In this document: positions 53,346 to 64,000 of the stretch, piece after piece | Position numbering within the stretch: position 1 is the first letter of the stretch | Layout: every line of letters starts with the position of its first letter | From: Biomphalaria glabrata | Taxonomy: Eukaryota > Mollusca > Gastropoda > Planorbidae | Length of the DNA stretch: 64,000 nt | Direction of reading: 5' to 3' | Assembly (NCBI RefSeq): GCF_947242115.1 | Contig: NC_074718.1 | Span: 44,264,699-44,328,698 of the forward strand | Program-made: the position numbers and the translations under genes | Notes under the pieces: generated by a model | Seen by the model: the letters and a program-made list of their open reading frames with translations, nothing else | What the model was told of the DNA's origin: nothing | Database searches by the model: none

Positions 53346-56300
53346 AATTATCAGTGTTCCTTGTTTTGTTCTGCACCTGTTTTAAAAATACAGGGTGGTT
53401 GCTGGAAAAGTGAAAAAAAAATGTGTCAAACTGCTATTTATTTTTACAAGGAAGAACTGTTACAGTTTTTTAAAGCCATACGTTATATTACACTCAGATG
53501 CACAAAATGTCGGTGCAGTTCAGAGCAGCGTATTAACCTAGAAATCCAAGATCTAGTGTGGTGTTTTGAAAGATAACTTATGAGATATTCCAAGCTTGTA
53601 TTCAAATCAAGTTTGTCTAATTGACTCTTCTGAAGCTCTAATAGCCAGCTCCTAAAAAATCAAAACAGAAATGTGTAAGCAAGCATTTTATTCATGATGT
53701 CATCTCACCCTCAAATTTTCCACTTTTCTAGTGACCAAACTGTAGAATTACATTTAAACACACAAGAAAATAAATAGTTGAGAAATTTGAAGTGTCACTT
53801 GCACAAGTAGCCAGAGTTCATGACTAATATAAGGAATGTCTATAGTTTACTTCCTCTTGGTGTCTTCTTTGTTTAGCCTACTGCTTTCCATCCAGGACAT
53901 TTTTTTTAAATCAGGGTTTTACACATTTAAAAGATAACATGCATTTTTTTTTTTTTTGTTAGAAAAGTATTGTCCATAAAGTATTGATCACTCATGAACT
54001 TGATGTTGAAATATTGTCTCAAGATTTATCATTTTCTTGAAAAAGAAATTAAAATCAGACCTTGCAATCTATTGGGCAGATGATGGTTAGGTTATCAGTT
54101 TCTTTGGCCAATGGTTAATGAGCAGTGACCAACCAAAACAAGAAGATAAGTCTAGTTACTTAAATAAACAAAAGGAATTGAGAAAATTGACCAAACTTGT
54201 CACTCAACAATTGTCCTCTTTTGTCTGAATGTTCTTAATTAAAGTAAACTTTAAGAATCTAAATTCAATAGCTCAATGGTACAAGTAGTGTTAACCTGAG
54301 TAAGTTCAATAAAAGAAAAGTGGCAAGGATCATCAGTCCAAATAGGATTTCAAATCTCATCCATAACATGATTCGAATTTGAGACCCTGCAACCAGTGGT
54401 CAGTGTTGTGTTTTCTTCTTCATAATAATCTATTGGGTGTGTAGTCATGTGAAACACTGCACTCATTCTTTCATCTTTGGGACCAAAGACATTGCCATTA
54501 ATGTATAGGGTAAGCCTTGGCCCACCAATAGACCAGTACACAAAATATTAATATAATATAGCATTGAAGATATAATTTAATGTTATGCTCACAAAATACA
54601 CATATAGTACAGATAGTACAACAAACCACTGGTCATATCTTGAGGTCAAGCCCAAAGCCTATTCACAGACATTTTGTGGCGGTACTAAGTAGTAGAAGAT
54701 TGAGGCTGACAAAAGCCTATTTAACTACAGCTTACTCTTAGTAAGGGGCAAGATTTTATGGGGGCTCCTAGCTGTAAATTTTATAGTTTAATTTAAATCA
54801 TCTTACACATCTGGCCCCAAATCACCCCAATAGAAAGAAAACTATATGGAGAGCTCCCTGATTTGGAAACCACTGCGCAGTTCATCTCATGTATTGGTCT
54901 AGTCATCTGAACACTCCAACATAACAATGAGAACGAAGAAGAAGAATCATACATGTTGTTTATTAGTTTATGTACAACTGGGTGTGTATGGTGAGTCTGT
55001 TGGGCTGAGTTTGGGGACTAAAAGTAATTATAAATTAATTATAACACACAAACACATATTGTAATTAATATTATAAATTTAATTCAATGAGATTTATACA
55101 ATGAAATGACATGACTAATGGTAAAGATAAATGAATACAGTACATATAGTATGATAAATTACTAAATCATAGTCTAGTTCTAATTAAATACTGAATTAAT
55201 ATTTCAAATACAATGATAACCACCTTGTAATATGGTATCCGATAGTATTGACCTCACAATATTTCCTTCCAAGACTAAGATTCTGTAACAGTACAGTTCA
55301 CTTCAAAGACAGCTGTCCAAGGTATCACAGGTGTCTTCTAGCCAAGATGAATGTTCGCCACGATGAAGCATCAAAGTACCAAAACTCACAATGTAACACC
55401 AAGTCTGGATATAGAAAATCTGGAACCTCAGACTCGAACCCAAAACTTGAAAACTCAGACGAAAAACCTGAGATGAACACCCTATAGAAAGACAAATAAC
55501 ACATTCTTCTAATCCTCTAATCTAATTACAAAATTCGAATGCGACCGAATACATATTAAGAATAACTTTACTATGTGAAATGAAACTCACCCTATACAGG
55601 GGTCAAATAATCCTTCAAGAATATATACAAAGGCCAATGCTAAGGCTATCCAATAACGAAGACACAAGGAGAATTCAATAACTCAAAAGATACAGCCTGC
55701 TTCAGTCGAGCAACATGGCGTGAATGCACCAAATGACCAAGAAGAAAAATTTCGACGCAACAAGGGGAGAGCAATTACTGCACACAAATAAAATAATGCA
55801 AATGACGTCATCACCTATTGATGAAAGCGGCGCTATTAGATAGAGAACATTTTTAACATACAACTACATAGATAGTTGTGACAAATGGTATAGCACAATA
55901 CAGGTAAAGACTTCCTGGTGCTCTATGTACCAAGGAGTGCTCAGAGAACAAAACAGACATTAATTTAGCTGCCCTCGACAGTGCTTTAACATCTGAACAC
56001 CACGCCCCATAAAATGTTTGGTCTATGTCTGTGACAAAATGGTTTTTGTTGTAGCATGGAAATAAAAATGTGTTGAGGAAACTTACACAAAAATATTCAA
56101 TGGGTTTAGAACTAATAGAAACTAAACAAAAATATTCAATGGGTTTAGAACTAATACATTCTTTTATCTTAGCACCAAAACAAAGTTCATTATTTAAATA
56201 CTTTAAGGAGTACCCAAATGTCATTTGAGCATGACTTCATATCGGTACATTACAAGCTATTAGTGTGAATGACTAGATTAACAAATAAATGTGTATAGTT

Positions 56301-56425
56301 CTAAAAGACTTGTACATTTTAATTTAAAAAAAAACAAAACAATTTTTACTTGCAAATAAACAAATTTTTATTGCGCCAGTTAGTATGAAATTCTATCACA
56401 CTTAATGTAATGCAATTAATTCCTT
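53346..56425. other. Intergenic region between convergent DNAJA3 and RBM41
   Basis: A partial SINE-B at 54058-54150 and a nimbus-like LINE tail at 54793-54947. Short open stretches at 54350-54540 (minus) and 55248-55487 (plus) have no recognised domain. The DNAJA3 3' UTR ends near 53345. Confidence 0.5.
54793..54947 (+). mobile_element. Nimbus-like LINE 3' end with (GAA)n tail
   Basis: CTGGCCCCAAATCACCCC, AAACTATATGGAGAGCTCCC, TTTGGAAACCACTGCGCAG and GAACGAAGAAGAAGAA. It is nearly identical to the inverted copy at 62656-62768. Confidence 0.8.
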
Positions 56426-56429
56426 TTTA

Positions 56430-58310
56430 TTAAGTTGCTGTCTTTTTCCCATAGCTTAAAATGATTGGCTTATCTCTCAGCTTGTACCCATTGACAAGTT
56501 GTATAGCCTCTCCAGCCGTGGCTTCGTCTGAAAATATAAAACATTTCAATGCAGCTCATCTGACAATGCTACAAAGCATTCAATGTTGCTACAGTTCACA
56601 AGCTTGTTCTATGTCATGTTAATGGTTATTGGGCGCATTACTTATTCTGGAATCGATTCTCTTATTAACAGATATTAAGGTTCATACTTTGACATTTTTC
56701 TAACTAAAAAAAGGCAGGAGAGCTTTTAAGATAAACTGAAGTATGCAAACGTGACATGAAGCTTTCCAAAACGACACTAACTGTTGGGATAAAGAGGCAC
56801 TAGATAGATCCACATGGAGAGAGAGCATAAAGGAAGGGTCCTGGATTGCAGATGCCATACACAACAATAGTAGAAAGAAGGGTAAAAGTACAACGGTGCC
56901 TGGTGATTACAGATGCCCAAATCTGCATATCAAGGATTGGCCTCTTTAGTCACACAAGAAGTTGCAAAGGGAACAAAAGATGGAAAGAGAAAAAGACAAA
57001 TGATAAAAGGGATACAACTCCTGATTTTACCCTTATTAAGTTGATGATTACCTCAAGTACATTTTTCTGGATGTATTAAGTTGGTTCCAATTAAAAATGT
57101 TCACAAACGATGCTAAAGGTTACGTGGATCTACATTTGGTCTAACCTGGAAATGTTATGAACGCTTGTCCTTTCATTCTGCCAGTTAATCTTTTAAATAT
57201 TATCTGTGGTTTGTCAGCAGTTTGGAAGCAAGCAAATAAAGCCACTAGGTCTTCATCAGAGACTTTAGGATGCAAATTTTTCACGTACACAATCTGAAAG
57301 GGGTAAACAAAAAACAGACTTGCGGTGCATCATTACATTTCAATTGTAATAGAACTAATTGGAGAAGGCTGATTTTTATCAAGGTACAATCAATACTAAA
57401 CATTTATGTAGTACAGGTCAAGCAGAAAGTTATTTCACCGTAAAATGTTAACAAAATGTCTCATAAATGGCTGTATCATCACTATGCTTGATGTGCATCT
57501 AAAGTTAAGATGCATTTTGGGGCAGTGTTTTTGTATTTATTATTTAATTCTACAGCATCATAAGTTAGGGTAAATTAAAGTATGATAAAAAGTACATTGT
57601 TTAAATGCAACAAAAACATTTTTTTTGAAACAATTTCATACTTGAAAGTAAACATTTATTTAAGACAAAAGTAGAGAAAAAAAAGATAAGATGTGAGTTT
57701 CTTTCTTTCTATGAAGCATATATTTGAGAAAAAACGTTTTTAAGAAAGTTTAAAAGATTTTAAACATAATAAAACAACTTAAGGTAACCATTTATTAATT
57801 TTACCATCACAGAGAGGATACTGGACAGCAATTACAAAAACAGATATAAGCACTCATTTGTTCCCATGGCAATAAAGTCACTAATACAATTCAACTTTCT
57901 GATGTAAACTTCGCATGTAATGTTTGAAAATGTGGTATTAACATATATTTCCTTTGCTATCTATATTTTTGTATAATGCAAAATTGTAAGACCAATTTCT
58001 TCAAAGAAAATAAAGATATATTATCAGTATTATTATTATTTTGTAAATAGTTCACGTACATAGATGTAGGAAGCGTGGTCGAGAGGCTAAGTACGCTTAA
58101 ACTTGGCTACTTATGAAAGGGGCTCAAGGTTCGACACCCAACTTGAGCAGAGTTGTGCTTTACAGAGCGCCTAAAGGCAGCACGGAAAACCTTCTCTCAG
58201 ATACCCCCCCCCCCCCAACTGGTCCACTAATGAGATTGGACTATAGCGCTCTGAGCATGCTATAAACATGAAAGTAGTGCTATATAAAAGCTATGTGTAT
58301 ATACATATAT

Positions 58311-58344
<34 letters not shown>

Positions 58345-60833
58345 ATATATGCCATAATTAAAAAATTTTCTTCCATAAAACACAGAGAATGTACCGATTA
58401 CCTTGTTTGGTTCACCAAATGTAAAGTTTCTAAATTTTTCCATTGATTTGATTTCTTCTAAAGTTAATTTGTTGTTCTCTATTTCTCTTCTAGGAATAAA
58501 ATTGATTGGACCAGAGATTTCTGTGCGTGAACTTGATTCTTGGTTTGAATTTGTATTGCCTCTTTCTTTCTCTATTATTTGGTTTGAGTCTGAGAGCCTT
58601 TCACAGATGATGTCTAAAGTTTTTGAGGTCTCATTATTGTGAGGTGCAGGGTCTGGACAATCTTTGATTATATCACAGCTTATATCTGATGAATCTACTT
58701 GTAGATCCTGCCGAGTCCTCTCGGCTAAATGATCAGTGGGATCTGCATCTAATTCTGTATTTAGCTTTAATGACTCATAGTACAACTTTTTTCTCTCCAG
58801 CTTACGTCTTCTGCGCCTATCTCTTCTTGAATCTCGCTCAGTTTTTTTGTCAATGTCGCTTAGAATTTCTGACAGATGGTTGATGGGATCATCTGGGTGG
58901 GTGTCCTTGAACTTCTTCTGAGTTATAATACTGGGAAGATCTGAAATTGTTCCAAACTTTTGTGCAATGGAGATTTCTAAATCTCTTTCTTGTCTGCTCA
59001 ACTCTAGAGCCCCTTGGAATGTATCGGGAACAGATAAAGATTTTTCTTTTTCTGTAATCTTTTTCTGAATTTCAATTAGCTGAGCAGATTTAGACAAGGG
59101 ATGAGCTCCATAACCAGGGGTACTCTGTAAATAAATAAAAAATGGGGCTAAATTAAATTAAGCAATTTAATACTTTATTTATATTGTCTTAACATCCAGC
59201 TGATTTGTGATAATGGTTGTCGCAAACTTAAAATATTCTTTCAAAATGGTCAAGAATATTTCATTTGGTAATAATTGGTACTTAATAAATAACTTTACTC
59301 TCTGTGCAGAAGATGGTCAGACTATTTGTATGCCAGTCAATAGCCAGGCAGCATAAACGGATGCATATGGTGGCTGAGTGGTAGAGCGTTTGGCTTCCAA
59401 ACCGTGGGGTCTCATGTTTAAATCCTAGCGAAGACTGGTTTTTATATTTAGGGATCTTCAAGGTGCTCCTGAGTCCACCCAGCTCTAATGGGAACCTGAC
59501 ATTATTAGGGGGAAAAGTAAAGGTAGTCGGTTGTTATGCTGGTCACATGAGACCACAGGCCACAGAAACATGACCTTGACATCATCTGCCCCTAAGATAA
59601 CAAAGGGTACTTTACTAATAAAACTTAACAGATTATAATGAAACTTTGGCTTTGCCACCACTTGTTATTGCTCAAATTTATTAAAATGTCCCAACACGCA
59701 CTATCTGTCACACTATATTGGACGAGCTCATATCCCAATTGCAAGAAAAAGGATGCCTATCATAAGCTATCTCGACATGACCAACGCATAATTTTTTGAC
59801 TCAGAACGGACACAACAGAATGAGACAACATATGTTCCAGAAGCTAAAAGTCGGGACGAGCGAAACCTGCATCATCCTAGAATGCTGACCATGTCCCTCA
59901 AAGCTGCATACTATAACAAGAGGCCCGAACAAGACTCTGGCCCCAAAACCCTCCTACAGAAGAAAAACTATACTGAAAACTACCTGATCTGGAAACCACA
60001 TAGGATTACTGATCTGAAGCCTCTGACATGCAAAATGAGAATGAAGAAGAAGAAGACTAAGAAGAAGACTATCTGTTGATATTCTTAACTCATTCTCTCC
60101 TAACTGATGATACCAACGTTGATTTGACCCCATTAAATTAAATTAATTTTTTGTTTTATAAACCTTAATATGTGTTATATAAAAAGTGTGCATTCTTCTA
60201 TAATTATATACCTAATATAACATTTCCAGATTACATACAAAATTGAAGTTTAATCATAACAGGGGAGTGAAACACAAATGAGAAAAATTAACAATTCCAT
60301 CGGAACATGGAAAATAATTACGGAGAGAAAGAGCTAAACTTCATCTAGTATGACATACCTCAATTTTCATTTCTTCTTGCAGCCAGATAGTAACTTCTTC
60401 GTCATTTAGTCCACAGTGTCGCAAGTGGTCAATTTTTGAATCTAGGTCACCAACTGTCTTGTAATGTTGAAAACTGTGAACTCCGACAAGCTTCTCAACT
60501 CCAGGATCATGGGATGTAGCTGGCGTAAACGAACGATGATGTGAAAACTGACTGTTGATAGAATACCATTTCAAATAAAAATGTAAAATTATACATTTAA
60601 AATCATATAAAGATATAAAACTATTTTGTAAAATAAGTAGGCCGAAATTCACTATAAATAATTACTCTGAGAGAGTGACATCTTTTTTCACTTGACGTTG
60701 CAGTAAAATCTGCAAATGTTTTTCACTTTGTGTCTCTATGTGTTCCTGGCCATCAATTTTACGTTTTTTATTCTGCAACACTGCTTGGGGCATGCGCAAA
60801 ACATCTCTGCTTTCAAATCTTTTTGGATTTCCA
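56430..60833 (-). CDS. RBM41: RNA-binding protein 41 (RBM41), first exon outside the modelled part
   Basis: Exons in coding order: 60833-60666, 60551-60359, 59124-58402, 57293-57146 and 56527-56430. All are GT-AG and in phase, stop TAA 56430-56432, with AATAAA overlapping the stop. The domain order matches human RBM41: an N-terminal block ETQSEKHLQILLQRQ; SFQHYKTVG..LRHCGLNDEEVTIWLQ; a basic, coiled middle with RRDRRRRRKLERKK; the linker PINFIPRREIENNKLTLEEI; then an RRM with RNP2 IVYVKNL and RNP1 MKGQAFITF, ending NGYKLRDKPIILSYGKK. RBM41 is a paralogue of the U11/U12-65K protein and is linked to the minor spliceosome. The 5' exon with the ATG was not found: 60833 begins in mid-codon, and the upstream exon must lie at higher coordinates. 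Confidence 0.93.
57795..58050 (+). mobile_element. LINE 3' end with (ATT)n tail in RBM41 intron
   Basis: TTTTACCATCACAGAG, CACTCATTTGTTCCCATGGC, AAAATTGTAAGACCAATT and AAAATAAAGATATATTATCA then ATTATTATT. Same order as 10250-10592. Confidence 0.65.
58063..58297 (+). mobile_element. SINE-C copy in RBM41 intron
   Basis: GGAAGCGTGGTCGAGAGGC head, AAGGTTCGACACCCAACTTG B-box, GAGCGCCTAAAGGCAGCACG, ATACCCCCCCC run and ATGAAAGTAGTGCTATATAA end. An AC/AT microsatellite (58298-58350) follows. Confidence 0.85.
59287..59351 (+). pseudogene. Decayed copy of DNAJA3 exon 8 with intron flank
   Basis: AGATGGTCAGACTATTTGTA followed by TGCCAGTCAATAGCCAGG matches the DNAJA3 exon 8 sequence at 50370-50407 with few changes, mostly transitions. 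The preceding AAATAACTTTACTCTCT also matches the end of DNAJA3 intron 7. Intron sequence is included, so this is a DNA-level duplication, not a retrocopy. It lies in an RBM41 intron, about 8.9 kb from the source, directly beside a SINE-B. Confidence 0.8.
59362..59622 (+). mobile_element. SINE-B copy in RBM41 intron
   Basis: ATGGTGGCTGAGTGGTAGAGCG head, CATGTTTAAATCC B-box, GAAGACTGG, GAGTCCACCCAGCTCTAATG, CCTGACATTATTAGGGGG, AAAGGTAGTCGGTTG and a TACTTTACT end. Confidence 0.85.
59690..60072 (+). mobile_element. Nimbus-like LINE RNase H tail with (GAA)n end
   Basis: The + strand pieces LSRHDQRIIFD and RTQQNE, then GGCCCCAAAACCCTCCTACA, TGATCTGGAAACCACA and AAGAAGAAGAAGAC. This is the longest copy of this 3' end in the window, 5'-truncated, with several breaks. 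Confidence 0.75.
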
Positions 60834-61620
60834 CTGTGAAAAAAAACACAACATTTTTTCATTTGTCTAGTTGACTTATGAAATGCCTTTTAAATAGTGA
60901 TCACAATGAAAGAATTTTTTTTTTTCAATGTAGACTATGTAGATCTGGGTTACACCATTAGGGTGGGAAAAAAAATCTTTTACCAAAAATATATTTTTAT
61001 TAAAATATTTTAGATCTAGATAACTAGGCATTTCTGAGTTCTATTAATTTAATCTTTAGAACTTGTAAAAATTTCCTAATTCATCAGTAATGAAAAAATG
61101 TATGTATCTATGCCTTTTCTTAAAATTAAAAATTGGGCCTTAGAACAATATTAAATTCAATGTATTTCTATATATCCAAAAAATGACTAATACTGGGTTC
61201 ACTTGGCTTGGTTACATTTGAGGCACTAACTATTTTAGATTTAGTAAACTTTATTTTGGATGCTCTGAGTTTCTGTTTGTAGGCTACCAAATATTTTCAC
61301 TGTTATCTTTACTTCAATAACTGAGGGAAGTTTCACATTTTAAGACAAATCTTGTTTTTTTTTGTTAATACATTCTGTGTTGTTTATCAAGTACATCTTG
61401 CACAACTTGACACAAGTTTCCTTTTGGGTTGTTGTTCTGTATCTTGTCATTTTCCTAAACTTCTACTACTGTAAGAACGGCTAATGTTGATGTGCTCTAT
61501 GGTTGTGGTCTATAAAGTCTAATTTCCAATCAGAAGTCAAAGTCATTCTAAAAGATATTTCTATAATCACCATTGCATCAGAGTAGGGAATATAAGAACA
61601 TTTGTCCTTGGTTTACTGAA
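60834..61620. other. RBM41 upstream intron, no gene seen
   Basis: AT-rich sequence. No exon coding for the expected RBM41 start was recognised. Confidence 0.45.
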
Positions 61621-61621
61621 A

Positions 61622-61905
61622 GTGAAGGGGGCGTGGCTGAGTGGTACAGCACTTGGCTTCCAAACCAAGGGGTCTTGAGTTTGAATCTCAGTCAAAGGTG
61701 GGATTTTGAACTTCTGGATATTTAGGATGCCACTGAGTTCACCCAACTCTAAATCTAACATTAGTTGGGGAGAAGTAAAGGCGGTTGGTCGTTGTCCAGG
61801 CCCCATGACATCTCTATTAACCATCTGCCAAAGAAACAGATGACTATTACATCATCTGCCCTATAGATTGCAAGGTCTTAAAGGGGTACTTTACTTTACT
61901 TATAC
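61622..61905 (+). mobile_element. SINE-B copy, near-complete
   Basis: GGGGGCGTGGCTGAGTGGTA head, GAGTTTGAATCTC B-box, GGGATTTTGAACTTCTGGAT, TTAGTTGGGGAGAAGTAAAG, ATCATCTGCCCTATAGATTG and GGGGTACTTTACTTTACTT. Confidence 0.85.
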
Positions 61906-62655
61906 AGGGACCTAGTTTGGTCTACCTAGTTTGATCTAAGTCTTTACCAAGGCAGTTCTGGGCTAGGCAAGCCAGCAAATCATGGTAGGCTAGTAGCCTA
62001 GAGAGCTCTAAGTGTTAAGTGTTAGTACACATTGACTCCAAAGTGTCCAGCACTTAGTTATATCAGACATTAATGTGTATAATCTCTCCATGTCAACAAA
62101 AGTATAAAATGAAGGTCATGAGTAAATAATTGTATCATGATTGTTTGATCATTGGTTGTTGAATATGATATACCATTTGCTCCTCTAATGTATATAATCA
62201 TTTTGTTCATTAATATTTTAACTGTTAACCTCACCAGATCATTTGTTATTCTAAATGTCAGAGACCAGACCATTAAATGAGCATAAATATTGTTCAACAA
62301 ATAAATGACACCTGACTGTATTTGTACTTTCTATTGCAGAGGTCTATAATCAACAAAATTATAGTCAATATCAGGTATAAGAGGAAAATTAAAAAAGGAT
62401 TTATGTTTTAGTTTAAGTAGATAGTATTGAGAGTATAGTTTCCCTTTTTATTTTTCAATCCCATTAAGTGCCATAATAAGCTTCTATGTCTACACTAAGA
62501 TCAGATGTTGTTTAGAAATGAAGTTGTTTTTTTATCTTTGTAATTGTTAGCTTTTGACTAGGGGATAAATAAGTATGCCAACAGGCCTTGGCATATAACT
62601 ATAAAGAAGATTCATTTATGATAAAATTAGTACTTTGATGGTAGGCTAATTTTTT

Positions 62656-62768
62656 TCTTCTTCTTCTTCATCGTTCTCATTGTTATGTTGGAGTGTTCAT
62701 ATGACTAGACCAATACATGAGATGAACTGCGCAGTGGTTTCCAAATCAGGGAGCTCTCCATATAGTTG
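62656..62768 (-). mobile_element. Nimbus-like LINE 3' end, inverted
   Basis: TTCTTCTTCTTCATCG at the left, then the complement of CCACTGCGCAGTTCATCTCA and GGAGAGCTCCCTGATTTGG. It is almost the same sequence as 54830-54945 in opposite orientation. Confidence 0.8.
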
Positions 62769-62984
62769 GTAGGCTAATTATATAGGACTATTATTGATTA
62801 ATGATTACTGTGTACAGTGTTTAAAATTTTGTGACACATTAACTTTTAGGGCCCTTGGGATTATAGATTGAATTATCGTTATAACTTGGATAGATGTTAT
62901 ATATTATAACTAGGATAGATGTTATATTTTAAAAACCAATGTTATCATCTGGGCATATATATTGCACCATGTCTTTTATTTCAG

Positions 62985-63036
62985 GAAACATTTCCATGGC
63001 TACCATCTACACTTGCTGATGTACTGGGAATAGTGG
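62985..63036 (+). CDS. Possible single exon of an unidentified gene
   Basis: A strong acceptor (TTTTATTTCAG) and donor (GG|GTAAGA) enclose 52 bp with one open frame, ETFPWLPSTLADVLGIVG. I do not recognise the protein. No partner exon is evident to the left, and the window ends 960 bp later. Confidence 0.25.
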
Positions 63037-64000
63037 GTAAGACTCCTATTTTTTTAAAGCACAGTTTTAATTGAAATTGAGATCTATGAACATTAAAATA
63101 GTAATATTACTAAATAAGAATTTTAAAAAAACCATAAAAAGTCATAGCATAGATTTAAGTGTTACAATACCATGACCTAATAATGCCCAAACTACAGTAT
63201 GTTGGCCTTAACTGGCCAATGACACTCTCTATGCTCTTCAGTCCCTAGAACATTCTGCCCACAGTGCATAGAGAAACAGCAGAGTCTTGATTTCATTTGA
63301 CTACACAATGTTTGACAGTGATACAGTCAGTAATGTAATATCATCATCATCTTTCCTTAATAATAGTCAGTAATATGCATGTCAGAAATTTAAAGGGTAT
63401 AGCCTGCAGCAAGAATGTGTTATGAACACTGTAACACACCAAGTATCAGACAAATAGTTAGATCAAAAATACTATTCTAATCATTGTTAGTGGGTTTAGC
63501 AAAAATGAGTCATTTGAATGAGATATTAATTGAGCTAATAAAGATAATCAGCATATTACCATGGCATTGATCCTTCCACTTTTTTAGAAACTTTATGATT
63601 CATCCTTTGGGTAGAAATATAGATTCTATCTGGATCTCTTTTATAGGTTTCTTGCCACGGTTTAAAGTTTAACAATAATAATTAATATTTATCTTTAAGT
63701 CTCAGTCTTTGATATCTAATCACTATATTTGCATAGATAGATCCCAATACAGATGTGGAATAGATATATCTATATAATTTTATATTTCTAGACTCCTAGT
63801 CCAGTTCTGGATAATTTAGATCTATATAATAATATATGCAGTTAATATTAATGGATCTACATAGACTAAATCTACATCATCTTATCTTCTTGTCTTATAA
63901 AATACAGATATTAATTCAAAAAAGAAGAAGATTATAAATGTCCTACACATTTAACAGATCTAGAAAAGTAGATTTATTTTTTTTAGAATAATTTAAATTA
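63037..64000. other. Right end of the window, no gene seen
   Basis: AT-rich sequence with a CTAGAT-rich patch (about 63735-63850) and the start of a CR1/Jockey-like LINE 3' end at 63885-63960 (complement orientation). Confidence 0.5.

Noticed and set aside
53361-53576. Cys-rich short open frame after DNAJA3
   Set aside because: It begins after the last DNAJA3 poly(A) signal and shows no known motif or splice context.
54350-54541. Short - strand protein (LYINGNVFGPKDERM...)
   Set aside because: Unrecognised, with no flanking splice signals that build a gene. Kept only as an open stretch.
55248-55487. Short + strand protein with Cys/Lys-rich composition
   Set aside because: No recognisable domain, no partner exons, and it lies between convergent genes among repeats.
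58291-58401. C-terminal extension of the large RBM41 exon as one 268-residue protein
   Set aside because: The open frame runs through an AAG|GTAATC donor into intron and a dinucleotide repeat. Phase and homology continue at 57293.

Overview
This is an AT-rich animal nuclear window. It has small GT-AG introns, tRNA-derived SINEs, several families of non-LTR retrotransposon and long stretches rich in CTAGAT/AGATCT. The protein families and the repeat content, including LINE tails ending in (GAA)n that resemble the I-clade 'nimbus' elements of planorbid snails, suggest a freshwater pulmonate snail (Biomphalaria/Bulinus-like). The species is an inference. No prokaryotic feature is present.

I could build five protein-coding genes exon by exon, with reading phase conserved across every junction. 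(1) The 3' half of a Mis18-family centromere protein (MIS18A-like), + strand, 2382-4290. (2) A complete nine-exon lysosomal Pro-X carboxypeptidase (PRCP, family S28), + strand, 9984-22685. (3) A complete eleven-exon SLC36/PAT-type amino-acid transporter, - strand, 25346-36395, convergent with PRCP. (4) A complete twelve-exon mitochondrial Hsp40, DNAJA3/Tid1, + strand, 41659-52294, with a phase-compatible alternative last exon at 52531-52676. (5) A nearly complete RBM41 (RRM protein related to the U11/U12-65K minor-spliceosome protein), - strand, 56430-60833, whose first exon lies upstream. These are ordinary housekeeping genes and do not form an operon-like unit. PRCP and SLC36 may share a lysosomal setting, which is only an inference.

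The rest is introns and intergenic DNA filled with repeats. There are three tRNA-derived SINE families (called A, B and C here), truncated LINEs of at least four types, a Helitron (42390-44056), a 1.68-kb TIR transposon with a 6-bp target duplication (47125-48803), small MITEs, a pogo/Tigger fossil and several minisatellites.

The most unusual recurring pattern is tandem duplication seeded exactly on gene-processing sites. A 24-copy, 22-bp minisatellite starts inside the 5' splice site of a Mis18 exon. The 3' end plus donor of an SLC36 exon is triplicated (68-bp unit). The donor of DNAJA3 exon 9 is triplicated (about 66-bp unit). The polyadenylation signal of PRCP is duplicated. A decayed copy of DNAJA3 exon 8 with its intron flank also sits inside an RBM41 intron.
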